NCBI GenBank assembly: GCA_045585835.1
Contig: JAZMZG010000028.1
Location: 119,539-183,538 of the forward strand
Source: CALCTE01 sp045585835
GTDB taxonomy: Bacteria; Bacillota; Clostridia; Oscillospirales; CAG-272
Reading direction: 5' to 3'
DNA length: 64,000 nucleotides
The position numbers and the translations under genes are program-made. Positions 6,611 to 15,407 of this stretch are shown one piece after another. The notes below the pieces were generated by a model. It did not search any database, was not told where the DNA came from, and saw nothing but the letters and a program-made list of their open reading frames with translations. How positions within the stretch are numbered: position 1 is the stretch's first letter; each line of letters begins with the position of its first letter.

Positions 6611-8698
6611 ATGGAAAGAGTAACCGATTATTACGGAGAGTACGTATATAACGACCTTGCGATGCAAAAAACCTTGCCGAAGGATATATACGAATCCCTG
6701 AAAAAAACTATAGAAAACGGCGAGCTTCTTGACTCGTCCATCGCCGATGCCGTTGCTTCTGCGATGAAGGATTGGGCTGTTGAGAAGGGTGCAACGCACT
6801 TTACGCATTGGTTTCAGCCCTTAACGGGTATAACCGCCGAAAAGCACGAGGCATTTATCACACCCAAAAAAGACGGCTCCGTTATACTCGAATTTTCGGG
6901 CAAGGAGCTTATCAAGGGCGAACCCGACGCATCTAGCTTCCCCTCGGGCGGCCTTCGTAACGTGTTTGAGGCAAGGGGATATACTGCGTGGGACTGCACC
7001 TCGTACGCATTTATAAAAGACGGTGCACTTTGCATACCCACCGTGTTTTTCTCACATAACGGTGAGGCGCTTGACAACAAAACGCCGCTGCTTCGTTCTA
7101 TGGAAATAGTCAACAAGCAAGCTCTGCGTGTGCTTCGTCTTATGGGCGATGCGAAAACAAAAAGAGTCATAGCAAACGTCGGCGCAGAGCAGGAATATTT
7201 CCTCGTTGACAGAGATGCTTACGAAAAAAGGCTTGACCTTAAGATCTGCGGAAGAACCCTCTTCGGTGCAAGAAGCGCCAAAGGTCAGGAGATGGACGAC
7301 CATTACTTCGGCAGGCTCCGTTTACGTGTAGGCGAATTTATGCGCGAGCTTGACAGCGAGCTGTGGAGACTCGGCGTTGCAAGTAAGATGCGCCATAACG
7401 AAGCCGCTCCCGCACAGCATGAGCTCGTGCCCGTATATGCTTCGGCAAACGTGGCAAGCGACCATAACCAACTCATTATGGAAACTATGCGCAGAGTCGC
7501 AAAAAAACTCGGCCTTGCCTGCCTTTTACACGAAAAGCCCTTTGAAGGCGTAAACGGAAGCGGTAAGCACTGCAACTGGTCACTTTGCACCGATACGGGC
7601 AAAAATCTCCTAAATCCCGGCAAAACACCCGAGGACAACTTAAGCTTCCTTGCATTCATATGCGCCGTTATAAAGGCAGTCGACGAATATCCCGAGCTTT
7701 TAAGATTCTCTGCGGCAACTGCAGGTAACGACGAGCGTCTGGGTATGAGCGAAGCTCCGCCTGCGATAATTTCTATGTTCCTCGGGGACGAGCTTTGCGA
7801 GCTTTTGGGTAATATCGCAAACGAAAAGGCTTTTCACAGCCACGGAGCGCAGTCGATAAAGGTCGGCGTAAAGTCGCTTCCCGATCTTCCCAAGGAAAAT
7901 ACGGACAGAAACAGAACCTCTCCATTTGCGTTTACGGGAAATAAATTCGAATTCCGTATGTGCTCAAGCTCAGCAACGATAGCTACGCCGAGCTTCGTGA
8001 TAAATACGATAGTCGCAGAAAGCCTTTCGTGGATAGCGGACCGTCTTGAAAAGGCGCAAGGCGGCAAAGTAGAGCTTGAACTGCAAAATATAATTCACGA
8101 CGTAATAAGAGATCACGGCAGAATAATATACGGCGGAAACAACTATTCGGACGAGTGGAGAGCCGAGGCAAAAAGACGGGGCCTGCCCGAGCTTAAAAGC
8201 TCCGTTGACGCATATTCCGCACTCAAGCAGAAAAAGAATATTGAGGTGCTGACCAAAAACAAGGTGCTGACCGAGCCCGAGATAAGCGCTCGTCTTGATA
8301 CGGCGTACGAAACGTATTCAAAGACGGTCAACATCGAAGCACAGATAGTAAACCATATCGCATCAAGGCAGATACTCCCTGCCGCAAACGCTTATATAAG
8401 CGAGCTTGCGGAAGAAGCGATAAGGCTTGAAACGCTAAAGGCGGACGCATCTTTCGTAAGGGAGGACATCGAGCTTCTCACAAATCTCGTAAAGGGCGCA
8501 AAGGCGCTCGTCAGAGAAGTCGAAACAAGACTCCCCCGAAGCGCAGAGCTTGAAAAAGAGGACAAGGCTTACTTCTTCTCAAGCTACGTTATGCCTAAAA
8601 TGAGAAGCATAAGAGAGGCTTGCGACGACATCGAGCGTATAATGCCCGAGAACAAGTGGCCCATGCCGAGCTATATGGACTTAATGTACGGAGTATAA
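6611..8698 (+). CDS. glnN: Glutamine synthetase type III (GSIII)
   Basis: 695 residues, the usual length of the large dodecameric GSIII class. It opens MERVTDYYGEYVYNDLAM and contains THWFQPLTGITAEKH, GAEQEYFLVD, the ATP/metal motif HNEAAPAQHELVPVY, NWSLCTDTG and ENTDRNRTSPFAFTGNKFEFR. It makes glutamine from glutamate, ammonia and ATP. The ATG at 6611 has AAAGG 8 bases upstream and lies beyond the promoter. With gdhA at 28 kb it covers both routes of ammonia assimilation. The following secreted-protein gene is only 15 bases away, but a functional link to it is not evident. Confidence 0.92.
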   Translation: MERVTDYYGEYVYNDLAMQKTLPKDIYESLKKTIENGELLDSSIADAVASAMKDWAVEKGATHFTHWFQPLTGITAEKHEAFITPKKDGSVILEFSGKELIKGEPDASSFPSGGLRNVFEARGYTAWDCTSYAFIKDGALCIPTVFFSHNGEALDNKTPLLRSMEIVNKQALRVLRLMGDAKTKRVIANVGAEQEYFLVDRDAYEKRLDLKICGRTLFGARSAKGQEMDDHYFGRLRLRVGEFMRELDSELWRLGVASKMRHNEAAPAQHELVPVYASANVASDHNQLIMETMRRVAKKLGLACLLHEKPFEGVNGSGKHCNWSLCTDTGKNLLNPGKTPEDNLSFLAFICAVIKAVDEYPELLRFSAATAGNDERLGMSEAPPAIISMFLGDELCELLGNIANEKAFHSHGAQSIKVGVKSLPDLPKENTDRNRTSPFAFTGNKFEFRMCSSSATIATPSFVINTIVAESLSWIADRLEKAQGGKVELELQNIIHDVIRDHGRIIYGGNNYSDEWRAEAKRRGLPELKSSVDAYSALKQKKNIEVLTKNKVLTEPEISARLDTAYETYSKTVNIEAQIVNHIASRQILPAANAYISELAEEAIRLETLKADASFVREDIELLTNLVKGAKALVREVETRLPRSAELEKEDKAYFFSSYVMPKMRSIREACDDIERIMPENKWPMPSYMDLMYGV

Positions 8699-8713
8699 GA
8701 GAAAGGAACGACT

Positions 8714-9298
8714 ATGAAAAAAACAAGACTTATTGCTTTTTTACTCGCAATATCACTCACTTGCGCCGTTTCGGCTATAGTTTACGCCGCAGGCAGCGGT
8801 TACGATTCCGCTTCCGACCCGCTTGTTACGAAAAGCTACGTTGATAAAAAGTTTCTTGATATCGGCTCAAGCGTTAAGGATACTATAAAGGATACTATCG
8901 AAGAGGAGCTCAATGCACAGCTTGAGGGCCTTGACATCGTAGAAACGATAAAGGACGAATTAAAGGCGGAGCTTTATAAGGAAACGAAAGAGGAGCTTCT
9001 TGCCGACTTAAAGGACGAGGATTTTTCGGCAGATATTTCCTACACGCTCGTTTCGCTCTCAAAAGGACAAACACTCGTTGCAACGGGCGGTATGGAGCTT
9101 ATCTTAAGAAGCGGCACCGCTACGGCAATTACGGTTGACGACGGCCTTTCCGACCTCACGGCAGGAAAAGACCTCACCTCAGGCGAAACACTTTCTCTTG
9201 ACCACTATATTATAAACCCCATCGGCGACGGACGAGGAATTTTGGTAACGAGCGATAACGCAGACGTGCTCGTGAGAGGCAAATATGAAATCAAGTAA
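8714..9298 (+). CDS. Secreted protein of unknown function, partner of SpoIID/LytB protein
   Basis: 194 residues. Residues 1-26 form a signal peptide ending AIVYAAGS. A short motif DPLVTKSYVDKKF follows, then a charged, probably helical or coiled-coil region (residues 55-110) and a beta-rich C-terminal domain (VSLSKGQTLVATGGMELILRSG to VLVRGKYEIK). The motif recurs in secreted clostridial proteins, but I know no function. The gene has AAAGGAACGACT before its ATG and overlaps the next gene by 14 bases, so the two are probably co-translated and may form one envelope complex. Confidence 0.7.
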   Translation: MKKTRLIAFLLAISLTCAVSAIVYAAGSGYDSASDPLVTKSYVDKKFLDIGSSVKDTIKDTIEEELNAQLEGLDIVETIKDELKAELYKETKEELLADLKDEDFSADISYTLVSLSKGQTLVATGGMELILRSGTATAITVDDGLSDLTAGKDLTSGETLSLDHYIINPIGDGRGILVTSDNADVLVRGKYEIK

Positions 9299-12041
9299 GC
9301 TTATAATGAGGATAATGTGCCTCGTTTTAGCAATAATAATGCTTGCTCTTGCGTTTTCGGGCATAGTTTCCATGAACGCAGATGCGGCGGCGGTTATTGA
9401 CGAGAATATGCAAGTGCGTGTCGGACTTATCTACGGCGATGAGATGACCGAAAAGATAACCATAGATTCCGATTACGGATTTTCCGTGGGAATCATGACC
9501 GACAAGCGCACCTATATGAAGCTCGGAGAATTTCCCGGCCTCGTAAATGCAATAGTTTTGGTCGAAAAAAACATAACCGTTGACAGCAAAACGGTCGGAA
9601 ATTACCACTTGCAAACGAGCGAGAAATTTACAAGCTATGCAAAAGCGTATGCAAAGGTCAAAGAAATAAACGAGTTTGGCGTACATGCATACGTTGCGTA
9701 TATAGGCGGATATTTCCGTGTCCGCTTCGGCGCATACGCTTCCAAGAGTGCGGCAAATACCAATTATGCGGCATATTCCTCGGATATTCCGGGATGTACG
9801 GCTGTATCGGGAAGCGGAAACGGTACCGTGCTTTATGACAGAGGCGCAAAGCGTATACTTTTTGAATGCGACACGGACGGTGTACATATGGGCACAAGAG
9901 CCCTTCAAATGCAAACCGACACCAAAATGCACTATACGAAGCTTTCAAGCGGAAACCTATACGACGGCGTTATGGAGTTTGCGAATATAAGCGGCAAGAT
10001 AAGGGTAATAAACGTGCTTGATATCGACTCCTACGCACTCGGCGTTTGCCCGTGGGAGATATACCCCTCTTGGCCCTTGGAAACGATAAAAGCCTTCGTT
10101 TGCACGATAAGGACCTTGGCAGCGTATCACTACGACGCAAGACATAATTCCGCATACGGCTTTGACGTGTGCACCTCATCGCACTGCCAAAACTATAAGG
10201 GTATGTCGAGAGATTATCAAAACTTCCGCACCGCTCTTGCCGAGACGTCGGGACAGATAGTTACCTACGACGGCAAGCCGATAATGGGTATATACAACGG
10301 CACAAACGGCGGTGTAACGGAGGATGTTAGAGATATTTGGGGCGGAAGCGTGCTTTATCCCTACCTTACGTCAGTAACCATACCGATAGAAGTCGAAAGC
10401 CACCCAAACCACCCCAAAGGAGTTTGGACGAATATCGTTGACCCGACGACGCTTTCCGAATATTTGAGGGGAAGAAGCTACACCGGCCTTAACAAGCTGA
10501 CAAGCCCCATAGTTGCGCTTAACATCAAGCAATATTCGAAATATTCGGGCGTTTACATATACGAGCTCGAATTCGTGGACTCTGCGGGACACACCGCAAC
10601 CGTAAAGACCTCCTCGAATGTCAGAGGCTCTCTTGTAAAATATTGTCCGAGCGCATATTTTTCCATAAGCTATAACTATCCGCTTTCAATAGTAACGGAC
10701 GAGAGCACAACGACGGGAACAATGAACAGCTCCGACGTCAATATCATCACGGCGGACGGCGAATATACTTTAAGCGATACGACTCCCAAGGACCTGACCG
10801 TCTTGACCTCAAAAGGCGAAAAGCAATTTTCGACAAGCCAATATACGATACAGTTTGACGGCAAGGGCAACGGACACGGCGGCGGTATCAGTATGTACGG
10901 CGCAGTCGACCTTGCTAATGCGGGATATAAATACGACAAGATACTTCCCACCTACTTCCCCGGCGTAGAGGTAACCGACCTCGGTACGCCAAAGAAGGAT
11001 ATAGACTATGCCGACGACGGCGTTGACGATGGAGATGATACGGATATCGGCGGCGAAATAAGCGGCATCGAAGGCTGCTATAAGATGATTAGAACGACAG
11101 CTAACGTCCGTCTGCGCTCAGATGCTTCTACTTCTTCTACGTCAATCAAGGTACTTTCTGCAGGCACGCAGCTCGTTTGCACGGGAGAGCTTGACGGTTG
11201 GTGCAGAGTGTTCCTTGATGATAGGACCGTCGGCTACGTTTCCGCAGACTACACCGAGGCTTTGGATACAGACATAAACGGCGGATTTACGGCAATAGCC
11301 AAAACCGTTACTGTCAGCTCGGCAGCAAATCTCCGATACGAGCCAAGCACCTCTGCCGATAAATACGGCATCGCAGCCGAAGGAAAAGAGCTGTTTGCGG
11401 TAGGAAAAGGCGATGCGTGGTACAGAGTAATTACGTCGGACGGCAAGGTCGTATATATCACTGCAGAGGTAATAGTTGAGCCGGAAGAAACACCTCCCGA
11501 CGATACCGAACCCGACGATACCGAACCGGACGATACCGATCCCGACGGCACCGCCCCCGATGATACCGAGCCTGACGGCACCGAGCCCGACGATACCGAG
11601 CCCGACGATACCGAGCCCGATGATACGGTAGCGGTCAGCGAGGTGGTGATAACCACAGCAAAGGTCAATTATCGCGCAAATGCGGGAACGGATAACACTC
11701 CTCTCGGACAGCTTGATGCGGCAACCGTCATAGTAAGGCTTGAGAAAGGAAGCGACGGTTGGGATAAGATAGTAACGCCAAGCGGAGAGGTCGCCTATAT
11801 AAAGAGCGAATATCTCGAAGTATATACGGGCGATTTCGAAGGATTTATTCAAACGAAAGCCACCGTTACGACAACGGCAAAGCTGAATCTGCGAAGCGAG
11901 CCCAACACAACGTGTACCGTAATAACGTGGGTCGAAGCGGGCACGAGCCTTACTTGTACGGGCATAAGCTGCACGGGTTGGAGCCGCGTGCTTACTCCCG
12001 ACGGCCAAACGGCATACGTGTCAAACACATATATTAAATAG
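9285..12041 (+). CDS. SpoIID/LytB-domain wall protein with SPOR-like and four SH3-type domains
   Basis: 918 residues. In order: signal peptide or anchor (about 1-34), a SPOR-like segment (about 105-165, GGYFRVRFGAYASKSAA), a SpoIID/LytB domain (about 220-558) with the acidic motif EIYPSWPLETIKA and the closing GHGGGISMYGAVD, then SH3-type domains near 600-660 and 668-732, a linker of EPDDT-like repeats (about 736-782), and two more SH3-type domains to the C-terminus. SpoIID enzymes are lytic transglycosylases acting on peptidoglycan; SPOR and SH3 domains bind the wall. It therefore probably remodels peptidoglycan in sporulation or division. GAGAGG precedes the ATG at 9285. Confidence 0.85.
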   Translation: MKSSKLIMRIMCLVLAIIMLALAFSGIVSMNADAAAVIDENMQVRVGLIYGDEMTEKITIDSDYGFSVGIMTDKRTYMKLGEFPGLVNAIVLVEKNITVDSKTVGNYHLQTSEKFTSYAKAYAKVKEINEFGVHAYVAYIGGYFRVRFGAYASKSAANTNYAAYSSDIPGCTAVSGSGNGTVLYDRGAKRILFECDTDGVHMGTRALQMQTDTKMHYTKLSSGNLYDGVMEFANISGKIRVINVLDIDSYALGVCPWEIYPSWPLETIKAFVCTIRTLAAYHYDARHNSAYGFDVCTSSHCQNYKGMSRDYQNFRTALAETSGQIVTYDGKPIMGIYNGTNGGVTEDVRDIWGGSVLYPYLTSVTIPIEVESHPNHPKGVWTNIVDPTTLSEYLRGRSYTGLNKLTSPIVALNIKQYSKYSGVYIYELEFVDSAGHTATVKTSSNVRGSLVKYCPSAYFSISYNYPLSIVTDESTTTGTMNSSDVNIITADGEYTLSDTTPKDLTVLTSKGEKQFSTSQYTIQFDGKGNGHGGGISMYGAVDLANAGYKYDKILPTYFPGVEVTDLGTPKKDIDYADDGVDDGDDTDIGGEISGIEGCYKMIRTTANVRLRSDASTSSTSIKVLSAGTQLVCTGELDGWCRVFLDDRTVGYVSADYTEALDTDINGGFTAIAKTVTVSSAANLRYEPSTSADKYGIAAEGKELFAVGKGDAWYRVITSDGKVVYITAEVIVEPEETPPDDTEPDDTEPDDTDPDGTAPDDTEPDGTEPDDTEPDDTEPDDTVAVSEVVITTAKVNYRANAGTDNTPLGQLDAATVIVRLEKGSDGWDKIVTPSGEVAYIKSEYLEVYTGDFEGFIQTKATVTTTAKLNLRSEPNTTCTVITWVEAGTSLTCTGISCTGWSRVLTPDGQTAYVSNTYIK
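11490..11630 (+). repeat. Tandem 15-base repeats coding an EPDDT/EPDGT linker
   Basis: About nine 15-base units coding E/D-P-D-D/G-T lie between SH3-type domains two and three. Synonymous drift between units (GAACCC, GAGCCC, GAACCG) shows the array is not brand new. Confidence 0.85.
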
Positions 12042-12042
12042 G

Positions 12043-12069
12043 AAAAGAGCGGACGTTGTCCGCTCTTTT
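12043..12069. terminator. Rho-independent terminator between convergent genes
   Basis: A perfect 12-bp stem (12043-12054 with 12058-12069), 3-base loop and T run, just after the SpoIID gene stop. Confidence 0.9.
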
Positions 12070-12076
12070 TTGTTCG

Positions 12077-12751
12077 TTAGTTTTCTTTTATCGTCATATC
12101 AATGATCTTGTAAACGTCTGAATCCTTTTCAATTACGAATACAAAAGATTCTTCCAAGGGGCCGTCTACATCTACAAGCGGCATTTCTGCAATTATCTTG
12201 CTCGGAGAGTATTCAACGATCGATATCTCGTCGTACCCGTAATCCAACCCCATCGGAGCAATCAAAAAATATAAATTGCCTTCACCGTCGGAAAAGAAAG
12301 CTTCTTCCGAAAGGTTTTCCGCAAACTTATCGTCCATCGTTTTCAAAATATGCTCTTTTACTTCTTCTTTCGTTTGACAGCAACCGATCTTATATTGAAA
12401 ACCGTAATATTCGCCTTTCTGTGACGCAGTCAAATACCGTGACATATCTTCTTCGTTATACTCTAAATCACAACAAATACCGAAAAGTATACTTTGATAA
12501 AACCTTCCCGTCAAATCCTCCGCTATCTCTTCTGCTTGTTCTAAAGTCATCTTTTCTTCCGGCGTCGAGCTTGTAATTTCATTTTCGTCTGTTTCGTCTT
12601 TAGGCTCCGATTCGCCTATTTCGGTATTGTCCGCCCCTTGATGAAAGTCGTTTTCTCCATCGTTTTCTTCGCCGCCTTGAGCAGTCTGACCGCAAGCAAC
12701 AAACGATAGGCACATAATCACCGCTGAAAATAATGCTATTACTTTTTTCAT
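12077..12751 (-). CDS. Lipoprotein of unknown function
   Basis: 224 residues. A type II signal peptide ends at FVAC with lipobox Cys20. An acidic, probably disordered stretch (about residues 23-65, rich in E, D and N) leads into a mixed alpha/beta domain with LEQAEEIAEDLTGRFYQ, DEISIVEYSPSKIIAEMPLVDVDG and SFVFVIEKDSDVYKIIDMTIKEN, which resembles small lipoprotein sensor or NTF2-like folds only in outline. I do not recognise the family. It stands alone, convergent with the SpoIID gene and divergent from a PHP-domain gene. Confidence 0.7.
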   Translation of the reverse strand: MKKVIALFSAVIMCLSFVACGQTAQGGEENDGENDFHQGADNTEIGESEPKDETDENEITSSTPEEKMTLEQAEEIAEDLTGRFYQSILFGICCDLEYNEEDMSRYLTASQKGEYYGFQYKIGCCQTKEEVKEHILKTMDDKFAENLSEEAFFSDGEGNLYFLIAPMGLDYGYDEISIVEYSPSKIIAEMPLVDVDGPLEESFVFVIEKDSDVYKIIDMTIKEN

Positions 12752-12877
12752 TTCTTCTCTCCCGACAAAGTTTGTAAGCTCATTATATCACACCGCTTTT
12801 ATTTTGTAAATAGTCGAAATCTGCTTGTAATTGTATGTTTTATATGATAATATCATAACAAAGGGAGTGGTGTTCTT

Positions 12878-13576
12878 ATGTTTTACAAATACGATATACA
12901 CACTCATTGTGACGAGGGAAGTCCTTGCGGTAACGCCCCCGCACGTGAGCTCGCAAAGGCATACGCAAACGGCGGTTATTCGGGATTTGCACTGACAGAC
13001 CATTTTTACAAAAGCCACGTTATGAGCGCAGGCAGCTATAAGGAAGGCGTTATGCGTAGCTACAACGCATATCTTGCGGCAAAGGAAGAAGGCGAAAAAT
13101 GCGGTATAGACGTGCTTTTCGGCATAGAATACCGATACGGCGGCGGCGATTTCCTGACGTACGGAATAGACCTCGATTTTCTCCTTGCAAATGAGGATAT
13201 ATTCGATATAAACCTTGCGGAATACGCAAAGCGTGTACACGAATACGGCGGCTTTATAATCCAAGCGCATCCCTTTAGGTACATCGGCAAGCCCATCGTT
13301 GTGCAGGTGCCTTATATAGATGCCGTTGAGATATACAACGGCTCTCATACGGATAACGGCACGAGCCACTATCCCGCACATTTCAACGAAAGCGCAGAGC
13401 TTTTTGCGAAAAATATGGGGCTTATCGGCACGGCGGGCTCGGATACGCACGATATAAGAAAATGGGACTTTACGCCTTTCCGTAAAGCGTCGATGCTTTT
13501 TTCGGAACGTGTAAAGGACGAAAAACAGCTTATCGAGCTTATAAAGAAAAACGAATTCTCGATATATAAATATTAA
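12878..13576 (+). CDS. PHP-domain metal-dependent phosphoesterase
   Basis: 232 residues. Metal-ligand motifs of the PHP family are YDIHTHCDEGS (residues 4-14), ALTDHF, GIEYRYGG, IIQAHPFR and TAGSDTHDIRKW. Members hydrolyse phosphoesters; the substrate here is unknown and the protein is shorter than PHP histidinol phosphatases. ATG follows GGGAGTGGTGTTCTT. It is the second of three PHP proteins in the window, the others being at 362 and 50033. It appears to be a single-gene unit ending in a strong terminator. Confidence 0.8.
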   Translation: MFYKYDIHTHCDEGSPCGNAPARELAKAYANGGYSGFALTDHFYKSHVMSAGSYKEGVMRSYNAYLAAKEEGEKCGIDVLFGIEYRYGGGDFLTYGIDLDFLLANEDIFDINLAEYAKRVHEYGGFIIQAHPFRYIGKPIVVQVPYIDAVEIYNGSHTDNGTSHYPAHFNESAELFAKNMGLIGTAGSDTHDIRKWDFTPFRKASMLFSERVKDEKQLIELIKKNEFSIYKY

Positions 13577-13580
13577 AGTA

Positions 13581-13609
13581 AGCCCGCAGACGCTCGTCTG
13601 CGGGCTTTT
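13581..13609 (+). terminator. Rho-independent terminator
   Basis: A 12-base inverted repeat (13581-13592 with 13595-13606), in practice a 10-bp stem with a 6-base loop, followed by a short T tract after the PHP gene. Confidence 0.85.
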
Positions 13610-13739
13610 GCGTTTTCGGCACGTCGCATCTCTCGCGGGTTTCGTCCCACGGCTTCCCCCGCCTCAAAACTTAAGCCGTTTCCACCCTCTTGTTCACTAA
13701 AAATTAACAAATAAAATCATATTTGTTCATATAACTGTA

Positions 13740-13768
13740 TTGACACACCATTTTTTATTTGTTATAAT
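13740..13768 (+). promoter_or_regulatory. Consensus sigma-A promoter of the rplU operon
   Basis: Perfect TTGACA (13740-13745), 17-bp spacer and perfect TATAAT (13763-13768), as expected for a ribosomal protein operon. Confidence 0.92.
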
Positions 13769-13780
13769 AATTTGCCGCAT

Positions 13781-13832
13781 ATTGTACGGTGTTCATAAAA
13801 ATCCCACGTGGATTACCCGTAGTAGCGAGTCA
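13781..13832 (+). promoter_or_regulatory. Ribosomal protein L21 leader-like RNA element
   Basis: The short 5' leader holds an outer pairing TACGG (13785-13789) with CCGTA (13817-13821) and an inner hairpin ATCC/GGAT (13801-13804 with 13810-13813), then AGTAGCGAG. This matches the small structured leaders found before rplU in Firmicutes, thought to mediate feedback by L21. Assignment is by eye. Confidence 0.5.
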
Positions 13833-13855
13833 TAAAAGAAAGTGAGGTGCTTTTC

Positions 13856-14164
13856 GTGTTTGCAATCATAGAAACAGGCGGAAAGCAGTACAAAGTTCAA
13901 GAGGGCGACATCATCTTCGTTGAAAAGCTCGCTGCAAACGATGGCGAGACTGTAACTTTTGACAAAGTATTGGCTGTATCCGATGAAGCAGGCTTTGCTA
14001 CAGGCGCACAGTGCGCTAACGCTACTGTTGAAGCAACAGTTGTTAAAAACGGCAAAGGCAAGAAGATCTATGTATTCAAGTACAAGGCAAAGAAGAACGA
14101 GAAAAGAAAGCTCGGTCACAGACAGCCCTATACGAAGGTACAGATCAACTCCATCAAGGCGTAA
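13856..14164 (+). CDS. rplU: Large-subunit ribosomal protein L21 (bL21)
   Basis: 102 residues from the GTG at 13856, which has GAGGTG 6 bases upstream; an earlier in-frame start would add three residues before FAIIETGGKQYKV and lacks a ribosome site. The sequence FAIIETGGKQYKVQEGD and the C-terminal KRKLGHRQPYTKVQI are typical of bL21, which binds 23S rRNA. It heads the operon rplU-prp-rpmA-rpsT-rpmE behind a consensus promoter and a structured leader. The operon points toward the origin, opposite to the expected fork direction. Confidence 0.95.
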   Translation: MFAIIETGGKQYKVQEGDIIFVEKLAANDGETVTFDKVLAVSDEAGFATGAQCANATVEATVVKNGKGKKIYVFKYKAKKNEKRKLGHRQPYTKVQINSIKA

Positions 14165-14166
14165 GC

Positions 14167-14487
14167 ATGACGAAGGTAAGCTTCGACTTACAGCAGACGA
14201 GGTTTAAAAAACTCACGGTTATGGGCCATTCGGGTTATAGCGAAGAGGGAAGCGACATAGTCTGCGCAGCAATCAGCTCTTCTTTAAATCTTGCGTGCTC
14301 CGTTTTGGAAAAAAGCGGCGTGCAGTTTAAGGAAAGCGTCGGGAAAACGAGCGTGATAGTAGAGCTTTCGAATACAGACGAGCCTATGGGACAGTATGTT
14401 TTCGATGCACTTTTCACAGAGCTTTCGGCTCTCTCGGAAAACTACCCCGACAACGTAAAAGTTACGGCGGCGGAACGTTTCCGCTAA
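14167..14487 (+). CDS. prp: Ribosomal-processing cysteine protease Prp
   Basis: 106 residues. The catalytic pair of the family is visible as His21 in GHSGY and Cys33 in IVCAAISSS. Prp removes the N-terminal extension of ribosomal protein L27 in Firmicutes and relatives. Its place between rplU and rpmA is the conserved order, and the downstream L27 has the matching extension ending in QFFA before HKKG. It begins 3 bases after the rplU stop and is translationally coupled. Confidence 0.92.
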   Translation: MTKVSFDLQQTRFKKLTVMGHSGYSEEGSDIVCAAISSSLNLACSVLEKSGVQFKESVGKTSVIVELSNTDEPMGQYVFDALFTELSALSENYPDNVKVTAAERFR

Positions 14488-14512
14488 ATCAATAAGAAAG
14501 GATAGTCTTAAA

Positions 14513-14794
14513 ATGATGAGAATTTCGATTCAGTTCTTCGCACATAAGAAGGGCGTTGGTTCTACAAAGAACGGACGTGATTCCGAGTCCAAAAGACTTG
14601 GCGTAAAGCGTGCTGACGGTCAGTTTGCGAAGGCGGGCAATATTTTGGTAAGACAAAGAGGCACACACATTCATCCCGGTGTAAACGTCGGAAAAGGCTC
14701 CGATGATACACTCTTTGCTCTTGTTGACGGCAAGGTTAAGTTCGAGCACGTAACAAGAGACAAAAAGCGCGTAAGCGTTTATACACAGGAATAA
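14513..14794 (+). CDS. rpmA: Large-subunit ribosomal protein L27 (bL27) with cleavable N-terminus
   Basis: 93 residues. MMRISIQFFA precedes the mature start HKKGVGSTKNGRDSESKRLG; the extension fits the Prp cleavage site found in Firmicutes, where removal exposes the L27 tail at the peptidyl-transferase centre. The first of two adjacent ATG codons (14513) aligns with the usual start, after AAAGGATAGTCTTAAA. It forms one operon with rplU and prp. Confidence 0.95.
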   Translation: MMRISIQFFAHKKGVGSTKNGRDSESKRLGVKRADGQFAKAGNILVRQRGTHIHPGVNVGKGSDDTLFALVDGKVKFEHVTRDKKRVSVYTQE

Positions 14795-14817
14795 TCTTGA
14801 AAGGAGGACTTATATAA

Positions 14818-15081
14818 ATGCCTAACATTAAATCAGCTAAGAAGCGTGTTTTGGTTACAGAAAAGAAAACGTTGCAAAACAAAATGTTCAAGTCCGCTCT
14901 CAAGACGGAAATGAAGAAATATGAAGCAGCTGTATTGGCAGGCAACAAAGAGCTTGCACAGACAACCTACAAGGCTGCTGTTAAGAAGATTGACCAAGCT
15001 GTTGCGGCAGGAATTCTTCATAAGAACAACGCTGCACACAAGAAGAGCCGTTTTACAAGACTTTTGAACGACTTGGCATAA
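14818..15081 (+). CDS. rpsT: Small-subunit ribosomal protein S20 (bS20)
   Basis: 87 residues, strongly basic and helical: MPNIKSAKKRVLVTEKK, KTEMKKYEAAV, and GILHKNNAAHKKSRFTRLLN, the S20 signature near the C-terminus. It binds 16S rRNA early in 30S assembly. ATG follows AAAGGAGGACTTATATAA. In many Firmicutes rpsT stands alone near lepA or holA; here it is the fourth gene of the rplU operon, 23 bases after rpmA. Confidence 0.95.
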   Translation: MPNIKSAKKRVLVTEKKTLQNKMFKSALKTEMKKYEAAVLAGNKELAQTTYKAAVKKIDQAVAAGILHKNNAAHKKSRFTRLLNDLA

Positions 15082-15099
15082 TCAGAAAGAGGTGTTATT

Positions 15100-15306
15100 A
15101 TGAAGGAAGGATTACATCCCGAATATAATGAAACTGTTATCCGTTGTGCATGCGGAGCTGAGTATCCCACTCGTTCCACAAAGGCTACGATTGCGGTGGA
15201 AATTTGCGCAAAGTGCCACCCCTTCTTTACGGGTAAGCAGAAATTCGTTGACGCAGGCGGACGTGTTGATAAGTTTAAAAGACGTCTTGACGCAGCAAAG
15301 AAATAA
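15100..15306 (+). CDS. rpmE: Large-subunit ribosomal protein L31 (bL31, zinc-binding form)
   Basis: 68 residues. Four cysteines, Cys16, Cys18, Cys36 and Cys39, form the zinc site of the C+ type, followed by HPFFTGKQKFVDAGGRVDKFKRR. ATG follows AGAAAGAGGTGTTATT, 18 bases after rpsT. It is the last gene of the ribosomal operon and is followed directly by a strong terminator. Confidence 0.95.
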   Translation: MKEGLHPEYNETVIRCACGAEYPTRSTKATIAVEICAKCHPFFTGKQKFVDAGGRVDKFKRRLDAAKK

Positions 15307-15309
15307 GTT

Positions 15310-15337
15310 AAAAAACCTGCCGTTTGGCAGGTTTTTT
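15310..15337 (+). terminator. Terminator of the rplU-rpmE operon
   Basis: Perfect 12-bp stem (15310-15321 with 15326-15337), 4-base loop, T-rich 3' arm. Confidence 0.92.
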
Positions 15338-15347
15338 GTCATTAAAC

Positions 15348-15388
15348 GCAAAAAATCACGGGGACTTGTGCTGCCCGTGATTTTTTGC
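15348..15388 (-). terminator. Terminator of the minus-strand lipoprotein gene
   Basis: Perfect 15-bp stem (15348-15362 with 15374-15388) with an A/T-rich base that gives a T run on the minus strand. Confidence 0.8.
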
Positions 15389-15407
15389 AAACATCGCGAG
15401 GTAGTTC

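Noticed and set aside
11142..12008. Long antisense frame inside the SpoIID/SH3 gene, including a GIIGLGIVGLG-like repeat
   Set aside because: The repeat is only the reverse reading of the EPDDT linker codons; no start signal or conserved domain supports a gene.
13783..13793. TGTACGGTGTT in the rplU leader as a third XRE operator
   Set aside because: It matches one half of the operator at 16589-16604, but there is no second half-site and TACGG is accounted for by pairing with CCGTA in the L21 leader.
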